In this document: piece after piece, positions 17,428-25,811 of the stretch
Layout: each line of letters opens with the position of its first letter
Position numbering within the stretch: the stretch's first letter is position 1
Assembly (NCBI RefSeq): GCF_004366075.1
Contig: NZ_SODU01000002.1
Coordinates: forward strand, 372,001 to 436,000
Reading direction: 5' to 3'
Origin: Kribbella pratensis
GTDB lineage: Bacteria > Actinomycetota > Actinomycetes > Propionibacteriales > Kribbellaceae
DNA length: 64,000 bases
The notes under the pieces: generated by a model
The model's database searches: none
Told to the model about the DNA's origin: nothing
Seen by the model: the letters and a program-made list of their open reading frames with translations, nothing else
Translations under genes and position numbers: made by a program

Positions 17428-17902
17428 AACGAGGGCCCGCCAGGTGGGTGTTGACTCGGTTGAGGAGTGCGAACAACTGGTCACGCTCCTCGCGGGTCAG
17501 CGGCGCCGTGATGTGCGCGTTCACGCCGGCGAGCACCTGATCCAGCTCGGCAAGCCGCCGTACGCCGCTGTCCGTGATCGTGATGACATTGCGCCGTTTG
17601 TCGGCGGGGTCCGGCGTACGGCGGATCCAGCCGCCGTCGGCGAGCTCGTTCAGAACTGCGACGAGATCGCTCTTGTACACGCGAGCCCGGCCGGCGAGCG
17701 CGGACTGACTCGCGGGACCGAACTCGGCGAGCGCGGCGAGCACCACGAAGTGGTCCTTGTGCGCCCCGACAGCCCGCAGAGCGTCGCTGGAGGCGCGGGC
17801 GGTCTGGGCCGCCGTCAGCCCGACCAGCCGTGACAGCTGCGCCTTGATGCGCTCCGGCGTCTCCGCGCCACGGTCGAAACGCAGTTCGTCGCCCTCCTCC
17901 AT
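17405..17902 (-). CDS. MarR family transcriptional regulator
   Basis: A 165-aa winged-helix regulator from the ATG at 17902 (a start four codons upstream is possible). The DNA-binding core is PASQSALAGRARVYKSDLVAVLNELADGGWIRR, with the wing DPADKRRNVITITDSG, the standard MarR pattern. It is divergent from the SnoaL-like gene, and two matching 15-bp palindromes sit in the shared promoter region, so it very likely represses both genes. The inducing ligand is unknown. Confidence 0.9.
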   Translation of the reverse strand: MEEGDELRFDRGAETPERIKAQLSRLVGLTAAQTARASSDALRAVGAHKDHFVVLAALAEFGPASQSALAGRARVYKSDLVAVLNELADGGWIRRTPDPADKRRNVITITDSGVRRLAELDQVLAGVNAHITAPLTREERDQLFALLNRVNTHLAGPRFRPESGA

Positions 17903-17923
17903 GGCGCCCAGCATACGCCTTGC

Positions 17924-17979
17924 GTTAGTCGGACTAACGATCTATGTTCATTGGTATCGCCAACGTTAGTCCAACTAAC
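17924..17979. promoter_or_regulatory. Two MarR-type operator palindromes
   Basis: GTTAGTCGGACTAAC at 17924-17938 is a perfect 7-1-7 dyad. GTTAGTCCAACTAAC at 17965-17979 is a second copy with one arm mismatch. Centres are 41 bp apart, about four helical turns, placing both on the same DNA face. The first lies just upstream of marR, the second 18 bases before the SnoaL-like start. Confidence 0.85.
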
Positions 17980-17997
17980 TATTCAAGGAGCCCAGCT

Positions 17998-18432
17998 ATG
18001 ACCGCCACCGAAACACTGATCCGCGAGCTCGCCGACCGCAGCGAACTGGCCGACCTGGTCTCGCGCCACAGCCTGTGGATCGACGAGCACCGGTACGACG
18101 AGAGCGACCGCCTCTTCACCGAGGACGTTGTCGTCAAGTCCCGCGGTGGCCAGGCCGTCGGCATCGAGGCGATCGTCGACATGGTGCGGGCGCGTCACGA
18201 CGACTACGCCCGCACGCTGCACAACAAGTCGAATCTCGTGATCGAGGTCAGCGGCGAGACCGCGACCGTGCGGGCGCACGACATCGCGGTGTACGTCCTC
18301 GACGACAAGACGGAGGCGATCGCGGCCGCCGTACATCACTACGGCGCGCGCCGGACCGAGAACGGCTGGCGCTTCGACCGGCTCGAGGTCAGCCCGGTCG
18401 CACTGACCGCGGCACTCGACCGCGAACTCTAG
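17998..18432 (+). CDS. SnoaL-like / NTF2-superfamily protein
   Basis: A 144-aa cone-fold protein of the SnoaL_4 type (AAGGAG seven bases before ATG 17998). Typical features are the N-terminal helix ELADLVSRHSLWIDEHRYDESDRLFTED and a later beta-sheet region ending in YGARRTENGWRFDRLEVSPV. Members act as small hydrolases, isomerases or dehydratases, or only bind ligands, so the reaction cannot be stated. Control by the divergent MarR protein suggests a role in handling a small aromatic or phenolic compound (inference). Confidence 0.8.
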   Translation: MTATETLIRELADRSELADLVSRHSLWIDEHRYDESDRLFTEDVVVKSRGGQAVGIEAIVDMVRARHDDYARTLHNKSNLVIEVSGETATVRAHDIAVYVLDDKTEAIAAAVHHYGARRTENGWRFDRLEVSPVALTAALDREL

Positions 18433-18438
18433 AACGGG

Positions 18439-18479
18439 CCTGTGGCTGGTCGGTCCGCCAGAGGCCGACCAGCCACAGG
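18439..18479 (+). terminator. Strong terminator hairpin
   Basis: A 15-bp perfect stem (18439-18453 with 18465-18479), extendable by a G-T and a C-G pair, right after the SnoaL-like stop. It separates this gene from the leftward protease remnant. Confidence 0.8.
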
Positions 18480-18481
18480 GT

Positions 18482-18740
18482 TCAGGAGGGCGAAACTCCG
18501 AGGGTGTAGGCGCCGCGACTGCCGTACGTCGAGTAGCCCGTGTTCAGCGGGTCGCCGCAGCCCACGTTGTCGATCCGCAGGTAATACCTACCCGGCTGCA
18601 TGCTGCCGCTAACACACGGCTCGCGGGAGAAGAGTTTGCTGTTGGCATCGAGCTACGCGGTCTTGTCGGTGGCAGGGATCTGGCGCAACTGGTCCGTCGG
18701 CAGGCCGTTGTGCGCGGCAACCTCGGCACCAAAAGACCCC
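18482..18740 (-). pseudogene. Collapsed second copy of the neighbouring metzincin protease
   Basis: One reading frame (leftward) contains FGAEVAAHNGLPTDQLRQIP, which matches the propeptide of the next gene (DQNKLSTDQLRQILATDRTA). It is followed, after an amber codon where the intact gene has Trp, by LDANSKLFSREP, which matches LDRGGKLFYREP. It then jumps directly to GRYYLRIDNVGCGDPLNTGY, corresponding to the intact protein's last 40 residues. About 390 codons including the whole catalytic domain are missing, so it is inactive. Confidence 0.8.
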
Positions 18741-18778
18741 GGGGCCGTCGGTCTCGGTGGGATCGGCGGCCCCGGGGT
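18736..18778 (-). terminator. Rho-independent terminator of the metzincin gene
   Basis: A perfect 12-bp stem (18736-18747 with 18767-18778), 15 bases past the protease stop on its strand. It is followed leftward by TCTTTT, the closest thing to a canonical T-tail in this window. Confidence 0.8.
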
Positions 18779-18792
18779 GGTCGAGAGAGATG

Positions 18793-20250
18793 TCAGCCGG
18801 CGGTCACGCGGACGGTGTAGGCGCCGCGGCTGCCGTACGTCGAGTAGCCGGTGTTCAGTGGGCTGCCGTACCCGGTGTTCTCGATCCGGAGGTAGTAGCG
18901 GCCGGCCGCGACCTGGCGGCTGAGGCTCGCGCTCAGCCCGGTCGGGGTGGCCGAGTTGGACTGCCCGGCGGCCGGGTCCGCGGTGGCGATGACGCCACCC
19001 GACGAGTTCAGCAACTGGAGCTTGATGTCCAGGTCCGCGCCGGACGCGGCGGCGGAGGCCGCGAAGTTGAAGGTGCCGGCCGCGAGGTCGATCCGGAAGG
19101 TGTCGACGTCGGAGTCGTTGGCGTACACACCCTTCACGCTCGTCCCGAGCGTCAACGCGGTCGCATCCGAGGTGCCGTTGCCGTGGTCGTCGCCCCGCAG
19201 CGCCAGCCCGTTCTGGCCGATCACCGCGAAGTCGTCTTCCTTGTTGTTCGCCCCGGTGTACTCGCCCTTGCTCCACTGACTGATCGCCTTCGAGTACCCG
19301 ACGCCCATGATCGGCGCCCAGGCCCCGTGGCCCGCGTAGTACCCGACGGACGCAGTGCCGTCGTGCGAGAGGCCGACGTTGTGGCCCGCCTCGTGCGACG
19401 CGGCTTCGGCGATGTTCTTCGCACCGGTCCCCACACCCTTGGTGAAGACCAGCGCGGGCTGGTAATACGAGTGGTTGCTGGTGTTGTCGTACACCCCGAC
19501 GTACGCGACCCCGCCGCAACCGCAGCCGGACTGGTACCAGGTGGTCGGGTCGATCAGCACACGCGTCCCGTACTGCTGGTCAGACGCACCTGACCGCGTG
19601 ATCGCATCCGCGGTCGGCTGCTGCGTCGTCACGTCCACGTCGAACGGCGCGTAGTCCTCCGCGACGCGAGCCCAGACATCGCGTACGACGTCCTGCTCCG
19701 CCGTACTCCAGTTACTGGTGTTCCCGTCGGTGTCGTACGGCGTGACGTTCACGGTGGACGGCTTCCCGTTGGTGTTCCACGCCGTACCGGTGATCGTGTG
19801 GCCGTCGAAGTCGAGGTAGATGACGCGGTTCGACCCGGGCTTGCTGTGCAACTCGAAGGCCGGACCGGTCGCGGTGGCGACCGCCTGCGTGGCCCAGCGG
19901 GGTGACGCCGCGGCTCCGGACTTCCGCTCGGCGGCGGTGGCGACCGGCTCGCGGTAGAACAGCTTGCCGCCGCGGTCGAGCCAGGCGGTGCGGTCAGTCG
20001 CCAGGATCTGCCGCAGCTGGTCTGTGGACAACTTGTTCTGGTCGGCGATCTCGGCGAGCCGGGACTGGACTCGGCCGAGTGCGGCCTTGCCCTGCAGTTC
20101 CTGGCCGAGCAGTTGGTCGATGGGGAGCGGAGCGGGCTGCTGGGCGTCGGCCTGATTACCGACGACAACGGCCAGGGCTCCGAAGATGACGGCGCCGGTA
20201 CAGGCAAGGCCTGCGATCCGGCGGAACTGGGGGCGGGGGCGGTTTGGCAT
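18793..20250 (-). CDS. Secreted zinc metalloprotease (metzincin)
   Basis: A 485-aa secreted protease. ATG 20250 gives a clear signal peptide (RRIAGLACTGAVIFGALAVVVG, cleavage after ADA). It is followed by a propeptide (LPIDQLLGQELQGKAALGRV to KLFYREPVATA). The catalytic domain contains HEAGHNVGLSH, the metzincin HExxHxxGxxH zinc site (first His about residue 286), but lacks an obvious conserved Met-turn stretch. The last ~110 residues resemble a bacterial pre-peptidase C-terminal domain (VDTFRIDLAAGTFNFAASA ... YYLRIENTGYGSPLNTGYS). The sequence is typical of actinobacterial reprolysin-like proteases. An inactive truncated paralogue lies just downstream. Confidence 0.88.
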   Translation of the reverse strand: MPNRPRPQFRRIAGLACTGAVIFGALAVVVGNQADAQQPAPLPIDQLLGQELQGKAALGRVQSRLAEIADQNKLSTDQLRQILATDRTAWLDRGGKLFYREPVATAAERKSGAAASPRWATQAVATATGPAFELHSKPGSNRVIYLDFDGHTITGTAWNTNGKPSTVNVTPYDTDGNTSNWSTAEQDVVRDVWARVAEDYAPFDVDVTTQQPTADAITRSGASDQQYGTRVLIDPTTWYQSGCGCGGVAYVGVYDNTSNHSYYQPALVFTKGVGTGAKNIAEAASHEAGHNVGLSHDGTASVGYYAGHGAWAPIMGVGYSKAISQWSKGEYTGANNKEDDFAVIGQNGLALRGDDHGNGTSDATALTLGTSVKGVYANDSDVDTFRIDLAAGTFNFAASAAASGADLDIKLQLLNSSGGVIATADPAAGQSNSATPTGLSASLSRQVAAGRYYLRIENTGYGSPLNTGYSTYGSRGAYTVRVTAG

Positions 20251-20400
20251 GGGGGCGGGGAACTCCTCAGGTACTCCGGCGTGCCTCACTTGACATATTC
20301 ACGAGCGGTGTACGCGAACGCACTGTGCGTAGCCTGCCCGAAAGCACGCATCGCTGTATAGATTCGTCTCGGGAATTAACGTCGACTTGGGAGGGTCCCG

Positions 20401-20862
20401 ATGCGCTTCATGATGATTTTCAAGGCCAGCGAAGAGTCCGAGGCCGGACAGCCGCCGAGCGAGGAGGGCCTGACCGCGATGGGCCTGGTGATGGCCGAGA
20501 TGGCGGAGAAGGGCGTCCTGCTCGCAGGCGACGGACTACTGCCGAGCTCGCACGGTTTCCGGCTGCAGCTGGACGACGGGAAGCGCCGGGTGGTCGACGG
20601 TCCGTTCACCGAGACCAAGGAGCTGATCGCCGGGTTCTGCCTGATCGAGGTCGCGTCCCGCGAGGAGGCGGCCGAGTGGGGCTGGCGCTGTATCGCGGCG
20701 GACGCCCGCGGCTCCGGCGACCCCCAGAACTCCGGACTGCTGGAGATCCGCCCGGTCCCCACCGCCGACTTCTTCGGTGACAACTACACGGACGAGGCCC
20801 GGGACCGCAACGAACACACGTTCCAGAAGGCCGCCGAGAACCTTCAGAAGAGCAACACCTGA
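20401..20862 (+). CDS. YCII / DGPF-domain protein
   Basis: A 153-aa protein of the YCII-related (DGPF) family. GGGAGG lies 5-6 bases before ATG 20401. The family signature VVDGPFTETKELIAGFCLIEV is complete, as is the N-terminal MRFMMIFKASEESEAG strand. Such dimeric alpha/beta-barrel proteins often sit beside ECF sigma factors, which is not the case here. The reaction is unknown. Its 3' end overlaps the convergent alcohol dehydrogenase by 19 bases. A TATAGAT box at 20356-20362 could be its -10. Confidence 0.85.
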   Translation: MRFMMIFKASEESEAGQPPSEEGLTAMGLVMAEMAEKGVLLAGDGLLPSSHGFRLQLDDGKRRVVDGPFTETKELIAGFCLIEVASREEAAEWGWRCIAADARGSGDPQNSGLLEIRPVPTADFFGDNYTDEARDRNEHTFQKAAENLQKSNT

Positions 20863-21950
20863 CGGATCGACGCGCCGGCGGCCAGGTCGTCGAAGGCCTG
20901 ATTGAGGTCGTCGAGCCCGATCGTCGCGGTCAGCAGCCGGTCGACGGGTAGGCGGCCGGCTCGGTACAGGGCGACGTACCGCGGGATGTCGCGGGAGGGC
21001 ACGGACGAGCCGAGGTACGAGCCCTTCACCGTGCGCTCCTCCGCGACCAGGCTGACCGCGGGCACGCTGAACGCCTGCGACGGATGCGGCAGTCCGACGG
21101 TCACCGTGGTCCCGCCGCGGCGCGTGGCGGCGTACGCCTGCTCGAGCACCTTCGCGCTCCCGACCGTCTCGAACGCGTAATCGGCGCCGCCGGCCGTCGC
21201 TTCACGTACCTGTTCGACCGCGTCAGGGGAACGCGCGTCGACAACCGCGGTGGCACCCAACTCCTGGGCGAGAGCGAGCTTCGACGGTACGACGTCCACG
21301 ACGACGATCGGATGCGCTCCGACGAGAACGGCACCGAGCAGCGCGGACAGGCCGACACCGCCGAGGCCGAAGACCACCGCGCTGCGTCCGGCCCTGACCT
21401 GTGCCGTGTTCACGACCGCGCCGACGCCGGTCATCACGGCGCAACCGAAGAGCGCCGCGATCTCTGGTGGGAGCGACGGATCGATCTTCACGGCCGAATG
21501 TGCGGAGATCACGGCATGATCCGCAAACCCGGAAACGCCCAAATGGTGATGCAGACCGGTCAGGCGGCGGGCGCCGTTGAGCAGGGTGCCGGCGGAGTTC
21601 GCGGCGGCGCCAGGCTCACACAGCGCGGCGCGACCCTCGGAGCAGGGGGCGCAGGTGCCGCAGGACGGTACGAAGGCGCACACCACCACGTCGCCAGGCG
21701 CGAATCCCGGGGCCTCGGACAGCACGACCTCGCCGGTGGCCTCGTGGCCGAGGAGCATCGGCATGACGCGCGGCCGCGACCCGTCGATCACCGAGAGGTC
21801 CGAGTGGCACAACCCGGCCGCGCGGATCCGGACCAGCAACTCCCCCGGACCCGGTGGCGCGAGCTCCAGCTCTTCCACCTGCAGCGGCCGAGACTCGGCG
21901 TACGGCGCCGGCAGGCCCATCTCCCGCAGTACGGCACCGCGCACGATCAT
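20844..21950 (-). CDS. Zinc-dependent alcohol dehydrogenase (MDR family)
   Basis: A 368-aa medium-chain dehydrogenase. The catalytic zinc site is GLCHSDLS plus GHEATGEV, the structural zinc site is CGTCAPCSEGRAALC, and the NAD-binding loop is GLGGVGLSALLGAV. The layout is that of class III-like/aryl alcohol dehydrogenases. It overlaps the upstream thioesterase by four bases (ATGA) and ends a three-gene operon with a methyltransferase. The substrate is not evident. Confidence 0.92.
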   Translation of the reverse strand: MIVRGAVLREMGLPAPYAESRPLQVEELELAPPGPGELLVRIRAAGLCHSDLSVIDGSRPRVMPMLLGHEATGEVVLSEAPGFAPGDVVVCAFVPSCGTCAPCSEGRAALCEPGAAANSAGTLLNGARRLTGLHHHLGVSGFADHAVISAHSAVKIDPSLPPEIAALFGCAVMTGVGAVVNTAQVRAGRSAVVFGLGGVGLSALLGAVLVGAHPIVVVDVVPSKLALAQELGATAVVDARSPDAVEQVREATAGGADYAFETVGSAKVLEQAYAATRRGGTTVTVGLPHPSQAFSVPAVSLVAEERTVKGSYLGSSVPSRDIPRYVALYRAGRLPVDRLLTATIGLDDLNQAFDDLAAGASIRQVLLF

Positions 21951-22363
21951 CGCGTGATCCCTTCGAGTGCCGCGCGGATCTCGTCCGGCACCGGGACCGG
22001 GACGCGGTCCTTCCGCCCGACGAAGACGTGCACGAAGCGGCCGGTCGCGGCCGGTTCGTCCGAGCCCTCACGGAACAAGGCGATCTCGTAGCGCACGCTG
22101 GAGTTGCCCAGCTGCCCGCACCGCAACCCGGCGTCGACGACACCCGGGAACTCGAGCGGTTGCTTGAACGTGCACTGCGAGTCCACGCACAACCCGATCA
22201 CGTCGCCGCGATGGATGTCGAGCCCACCGACGCGGATCAGGAAGTCGTTGATCACCGTGTCGAAGAAGCTGTAGTACTCGACGTTGTTGACGTGCCCGTA
22301 CACGTCGTTGTCCTTCCACCGCAGCGTGATCGCCAGGTGGTGCGGATACGCGCTGCGGATCAC
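21947..22363 (-). CDS. Acyl-CoA thioesterase (4-hydroxybenzoyl-CoA thioesterase-like hotdog)
   Basis: A 138-aa hotdog-fold thioesterase. The start is the GTG at 22361-22363 overlapping the methyltransferase stop (GTGA). A longer in-frame opening upstream is only antisense-like noise. The motif LRWKDNDVYGHVNNVEYYSF contains the Asp and HVNN of the 4HBT family active site. The C-terminal FVHVFVGRKDRVPVP is the conserved last strand. It hydrolyses an unidentified acyl-CoA. It is coupled by four-base overlaps on both sides to the methyltransferase and the alcohol dehydrogenase. Confidence 0.9.
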   Translation of the reverse strand: MIRSAYPHHLAITLRWKDNDVYGHVNNVEYYSFFDTVINDFLIRVGGLDIHRGDVIGLCVDSQCTFKQPLEFPGVVDAGLRCGQLGNSSVRYEIALFREGSDEPAATGRFVHVFVGRKDRVPVPVPDEIRAALEGITR

Positions 22364-23205
22364 GGCTTGCGGCCGACACCCACCCACAGACTGCACATGA
22401 TGTCGGTGAACTCGCCCTTGTCGACGAGACGCTGGGTCTCCTCGTCGGGGTACCAGCGGAACGGCGACACGACGCCGGGCTCGACCAGCTCGGTGCCCTC
22501 GAAGAACTGGGTGACTTCTTCCTTGCTGCGAACCTGCGCCTCGCCACCGTCGGCCTGGTACACCACCATCGCCCGCTCCCACAGCTCCGGCGCGAAGTCG
22601 GGCGTGCAGTGCGAGAAGATCAGCAGCGATCCGGACGCGAGCGGCTCGACCAGCTGACGGACCAGGTCGTACGGCTTCAGGTGGTCCGGCAGGTAGTGGA
22701 AGACGCCGACGATGCTGAGCGCGACCGGCTTGCTGAAGTCGATCAGCTCCTTGACCTCGTCGGACTGCAGGATCGCCTGCGGGTCGGTGACGTCGGCCTC
22801 GAGGTACGCCGTCCTGCCTTCCGGCTTGCTCACCAGCAGCGCGCGGGAGTGCGCCAGCACGATCGGGTCGTTGTCGGCGTACACGACGTGGGCCGACGGG
22901 ACGATCTCCTGGACGATCTCGTGCAGGTTCGGGCTGGTCGGGATGCCGGTGCCGATGTCGAGGAACTGAGTGATGCCCTGCTCGGCGGCGTACTTCGCCG
23001 CGCGGTGCATCCACATCCGGTTCGACAGGGCGGCGGTGCGGAAGCCCGGGAACGCCTGCAGCAGGTGCTCGGCGGCCTGCCGGTCGATCGCGAAGTTGTC
23101 CTTCCCGCCGAGGAAGTAGTCGTACACCCGGGCGCCGTGCGGCCGGTCGAGCTTCAACTGCTCGTACATCCGCGGGTCGACGTCGGCATCCTGCGATTCA
23201 GTCAT
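22360..23205 (-). CDS. DUF574-type SAM-dependent methyltransferase
   Basis: A 281-aa protein of the actinobacterial Methyltransf_19 (DUF574) family. The N-terminal signature RPHGARVYDYFLGGKDNFAIDR is present. Motif I is FLDIGTGIPTSPN, the SAM-binding acidic residue is in VVYADNDPIVLAHSRAL, and VALSIVGVFHYL is motif IV. ATG 23205 was chosen because homologues begin just before this point. The family is abundant in Streptomyces and relatives, with substrates mostly unknown. It is the first gene of the coupled operon with thioesterase and dehydrogenase. Confidence 0.9.
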   Translation of the reverse strand: MTESQDADVDPRMYEQLKLDRPHGARVYDYFLGGKDNFAIDRQAAEHLLQAFPGFRTAALSNRMWMHRAAKYAAEQGITQFLDIGTGIPTSPNLHEIVQEIVPSAHVVYADNDPIVLAHSRALLVSKPEGRTAYLEADVTDPQAILQSDEVKELIDFSKPVALSIVGVFHYLPDHLKPYDLVRQLVEPLASGSLLIFSHCTPDFAPELWERAMVVYQADGGEAQVRSKEEVTQFFEGTELVEPGVVSPFRWYPDEETQRLVDKGEFTDIMCSLWVGVGRKP

Positions 23206-23393
23206 GAAATTCCCATCCGCGCTGCGGCCCAGAACTGAGGAGACATCGTAACGGGTCCACAACGGACTGTGACACCCGGCAGAACGACACTACCGCTCCT
23301 GACCGTCCATGCCATCAGCTCGGGCGCGTCCTCCGACCGGCCTTTACAGAGGATTGAATTCCTCCCTCCGTCCTGCCGTGGTGGACTGTTTGC

Positions 23394-23876
23394 ATGGGCG
23401 AGGTGATTGCGGGGCGGCAGACGGCGGCGTACGACGGGGAGGTGGTCGTGTTCCTGATCGGGATGCGGGTCAACTCGCTGATCAAGGTGCGCGAGTGGAT
23501 GCCGGTATTCCGCGCGATGGGGCCGATGCTGCGGGAGTTGATGAAGGACAAGGAGGGCGGGCTGCTCGAATTCCGGACGCTGCCGACGTGGCGTGGGGTC
23601 ACGCTGATCCAGTACTGGGAGTCGGTGGAGAAACTCCAGGCCTTCGCGAACGACACCGGTCGGACACACCGACCCGCCTGGGTCGAGTACTTCCGCAACT
23701 CGTTCAAGAGCGGCGCGGTCGGCATCTGGCACGAGACGTACGTCGTACCGGCCGGCAACACCGAAACCATCTACGGCAACATGCCCCTCCTCGGCCTCGG
23801 CTGGGTGAAGAGCGTCGAGCCGGTGAACAAGCGAACCGAAACCGCGGCCGATCGCCTCCATCACAGAGAAGATTGA
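23394..23876 (+). CDS. DUF4188 family protein
   Basis: A 160-aa protein of the DUF4188 family, a dimeric ferredoxin-like fold sometimes annotated as a monooxygenase-like or fumigatonoid-like domain. Characteristic stretches are VVVFLIGMRVNSLIKVREWMPVFRAM and GVTLIQYWESVEKLQAFA, and the C-terminal ETYVVPAGNTETIYGNMP. No reaction is proven. It is the last normal-GC gene before the lower-GC island. Confidence 0.82.
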   Translation: MGEVIAGRQTAAYDGEVVVFLIGMRVNSLIKVREWMPVFRAMGPMLRELMKDKEGGLLEFRTLPTWRGVTLIQYWESVEKLQAFANDTGRTHRPAWVEYFRNSFKSGAVGIWHETYVVPAGNTETIYGNMPLLGLGWVKSVEPVNKRTETAADRLHHRED

Positions 23877-23903
23877 CGCACGCAATATTGCCGGCTGCGT
23901 GAT

Positions 23904-25811
23904 CTACAACCCTTTTCGCAATCCACCCTGACTTATCACATGCACGACCGCCCGAGCGGCGGAATCTGCAGCTACCGCCTGCCGCTTGATCTTATCTGAG
24001 CTTTTACCAAACGCATAATCACAAACGGCCTTGACGACTAGCCACTGCGTTCCCTCTCGGTCCGCTGCCGCCTGAATTCCGGCACCTTCCATCTCACCGC
24101 CAATTGCTTCCGGAAAGCGCTTAGCGAGCGCCTCGCGAAAATCCAGATTATCGACGAGCTTATCTCCGGAAACTACCTGTCCGAATTGGACATCGAATCC
24201 GTGTTCCGCAAGCGAGGCTGCCAGGAATCGCCCAAGGATTCGCGGATGGGCATCGACTCTCGAGCCTCGCTCGATTACCTGAAGACGTCTTCCGACCGTG
24301 CCGACTCTTTGTAACTCGTAGTCGGCCAACTGGCGAGAAATGAGGACCTGACCGATAGGCTGCGACTCCTTCATGCCGAACGCAACTCCTACCCCGATCA
24401 CATATGCCGGCCGAAGATCATCGATAGCCTCCTGGACCGTCAGGGTCGATCCGCTCATTCCACGGCTGCTCATTCCTGATCTGACGGCTGCCACAACGGA
24501 GCCAGCAACGCCGGTGTAAATTTGGTATGTGTTATTGGCGTAGAAGACGGTTCGACTCCTGAAACCGACTTCTTGAAGGGCAACGGTGAGCGCACTGGTC
24601 TCGGCGTCATTTACCGTCACGAGCAACACATCGACCTGCTCCACGGCCTGCCCCCAATGAGTCTGTTCGTAGATCATCCGAAGGTCCGGGTGGCGGTCGC
24701 CAAGCACACGCGCCAACCGAGCAACTCCGTCAGTTATATGTGCTCCAACGGCCTCCGGTTGCGGTGGGGCATCGAGAGGCATCACTCCAGTTGCTCGCGC
24801 CGCGTACTGCAAGATTGCACGTAATCGTGCTCGCATGACGCCCTGACCGGGCGTCGGCTCGACGACACCAGTCGGCGATCGAGAACTCACACTCCATCGA
24901 CTCAGACCATCGATCAGCCAACGCACGCCCGCTCCCGCAGAGTTGAGATGTACTCCACGTCGACTCAGAATCAGTGGCTCGAATGCATCTAGCGGTGTCG
25001 CCTGCAAGTCTATGAGATCCGAGCAACCCAGGATGTACGAGAGATATCCCAAAACGGGTGCATCATATATCGGAAACGTAGTAGACAAGTTATCAAAGAA
25101 CTGAAGACCAGGGATTCCGGTGACTATATCACCGTTACCGACCTGCATATAATCCTTGGTGAACGCCTCACTGATCTTCCGGCGAACCCGATACTCCACG
25201 GAGGGTTTCTGGGCTAAATCCCCCAATTCGGGACGGAAATACGAAAAGGTAATGGCCTGCCCTTCCCGCCGCCGCAAAGCGTCGCCGACTGGACCAGCAA
25301 GCCCTAGCGCGACTGGCTGCCACTTTCCGTTCGTTCTCGGTAATTCGTCTGCCCAAGTCGTGAGCTCCCGATGGAGGGGTGCTGTGCTTCCCAGACGCTT
25401 CCACCTTGTCGGCGCAAAGAGTGGGACTGAATCGCGTGTTGAGAAGTAGTTCGGGTATCGTTCCGCATCATGCTCATAGGCAATGCGCCGAGACTCTAAG
25501 AACTCATCCCGACCCAACTCGTGGCTGAAAGCTGCCAGGTTGCCGGTGCGGGTCAGCAACTCCAGCTCGCGTAGCACGGGTCCATCAACGGCGTCATTCT
25601 CATATAGCGCGGACAAACCACAGTAGAAGTCTGCATCAGTGAGTAGCGACAGAAGTCTCAGGAGGCGCACGATCTCCGTTCGGGCGGGTCGCCACGATGC
25701 AGCCTGGGCTAGCTCACGATCCAGGAAATGCAGATAGAGGGCATTCTCATACAGCGCCCGGCACCTCGGCTCTGCGACCCAGAGCCGTGGCAACGAACTC
25801 CGTCGATCCAT
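23904..25811 (-). CDS. Large protein with C-terminal nucleoside phosphorylase/MTAN domain
   Basis: A 635-aa protein. Residues 393-630 form a PNP/UDP phosphorylase-superfamily domain (MTA/SAH nucleosidase-like). They show VDVLLVTVNDAETSAL (candidate base Glu404), YVIGVGVAFGM, GGEMEGAGIQAA (Met-Glu ribose clamp, Glu575), and VVKAVCDYAF (catalytic Asp598), with DSAARAVVHVI at the end. All key residues are kept, so cleavage of a nucleoside or nucleotide glycosidic bond is likely. Residues 1-390 are unrecognised, soluble, alpha/beta in look. ATG 25811 overlaps the upstream gene by 65 bases and lacks a good Shine-Dalgarno; a later start is possible. It is the last gene of the island operon. Confidence 0.78.
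   Translation of the reverse strand: MDRRSSLPRLWVAEPRCRALYENALYLHFLDRELAQAASWRPARTEIVRLLRLLSLLTDADFYCGLSALYENDAVDGPVLRELELLTRTGNLAAFSHELGRDEFLESRRIAYEHDAERYPNYFSTRDSVPLFAPTRWKRLGSTAPLHRELTTWADELPRTNGKWQPVALGLAGPVGDALRRREGQAITFSYFRPELGDLAQKPSVEYRVRRKISEAFTKDYMQVGNGDIVTGIPGLQFFDNLSTTFPIYDAPVLGYLSYILGCSDLIDLQATPLDAFEPLILSRRGVHLNSAGAGVRWLIDGLSRWSVSSRSPTGVVEPTPGQGVMRARLRAILQYAARATGVMPLDAPPQPEAVGAHITDGVARLARVLGDRHPDLRMIYEQTHWGQAVEQVDVLLVTVNDAETSALTVALQEVGFRSRTVFYANNTYQIYTGVAGSVVAAVRSGMSSRGMSGSTLTVQEAIDDLRPAYVIGVGVAFGMKESQPIGQVLISRQLADYELQRVGTVGRRLQVIERGSRVDAHPRILGRFLAASLAEHGFDVQFGQVVSGDKLVDNLDFREALAKRFPEAIGGEMEGAGIQAAADREGTQWLVVKAVCDYAFGKSSDKIKRQAVAADSAARAVVHVISQGGLRKGL

Noticed and set aside
22364..23014. 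Longer thioesterase with ~215 extra N-terminal residues
   Set aside because: The extra part is another frame of the methyltransferase gene; the GTG in the GTGA overlap gives a normal-length hotdog protein.
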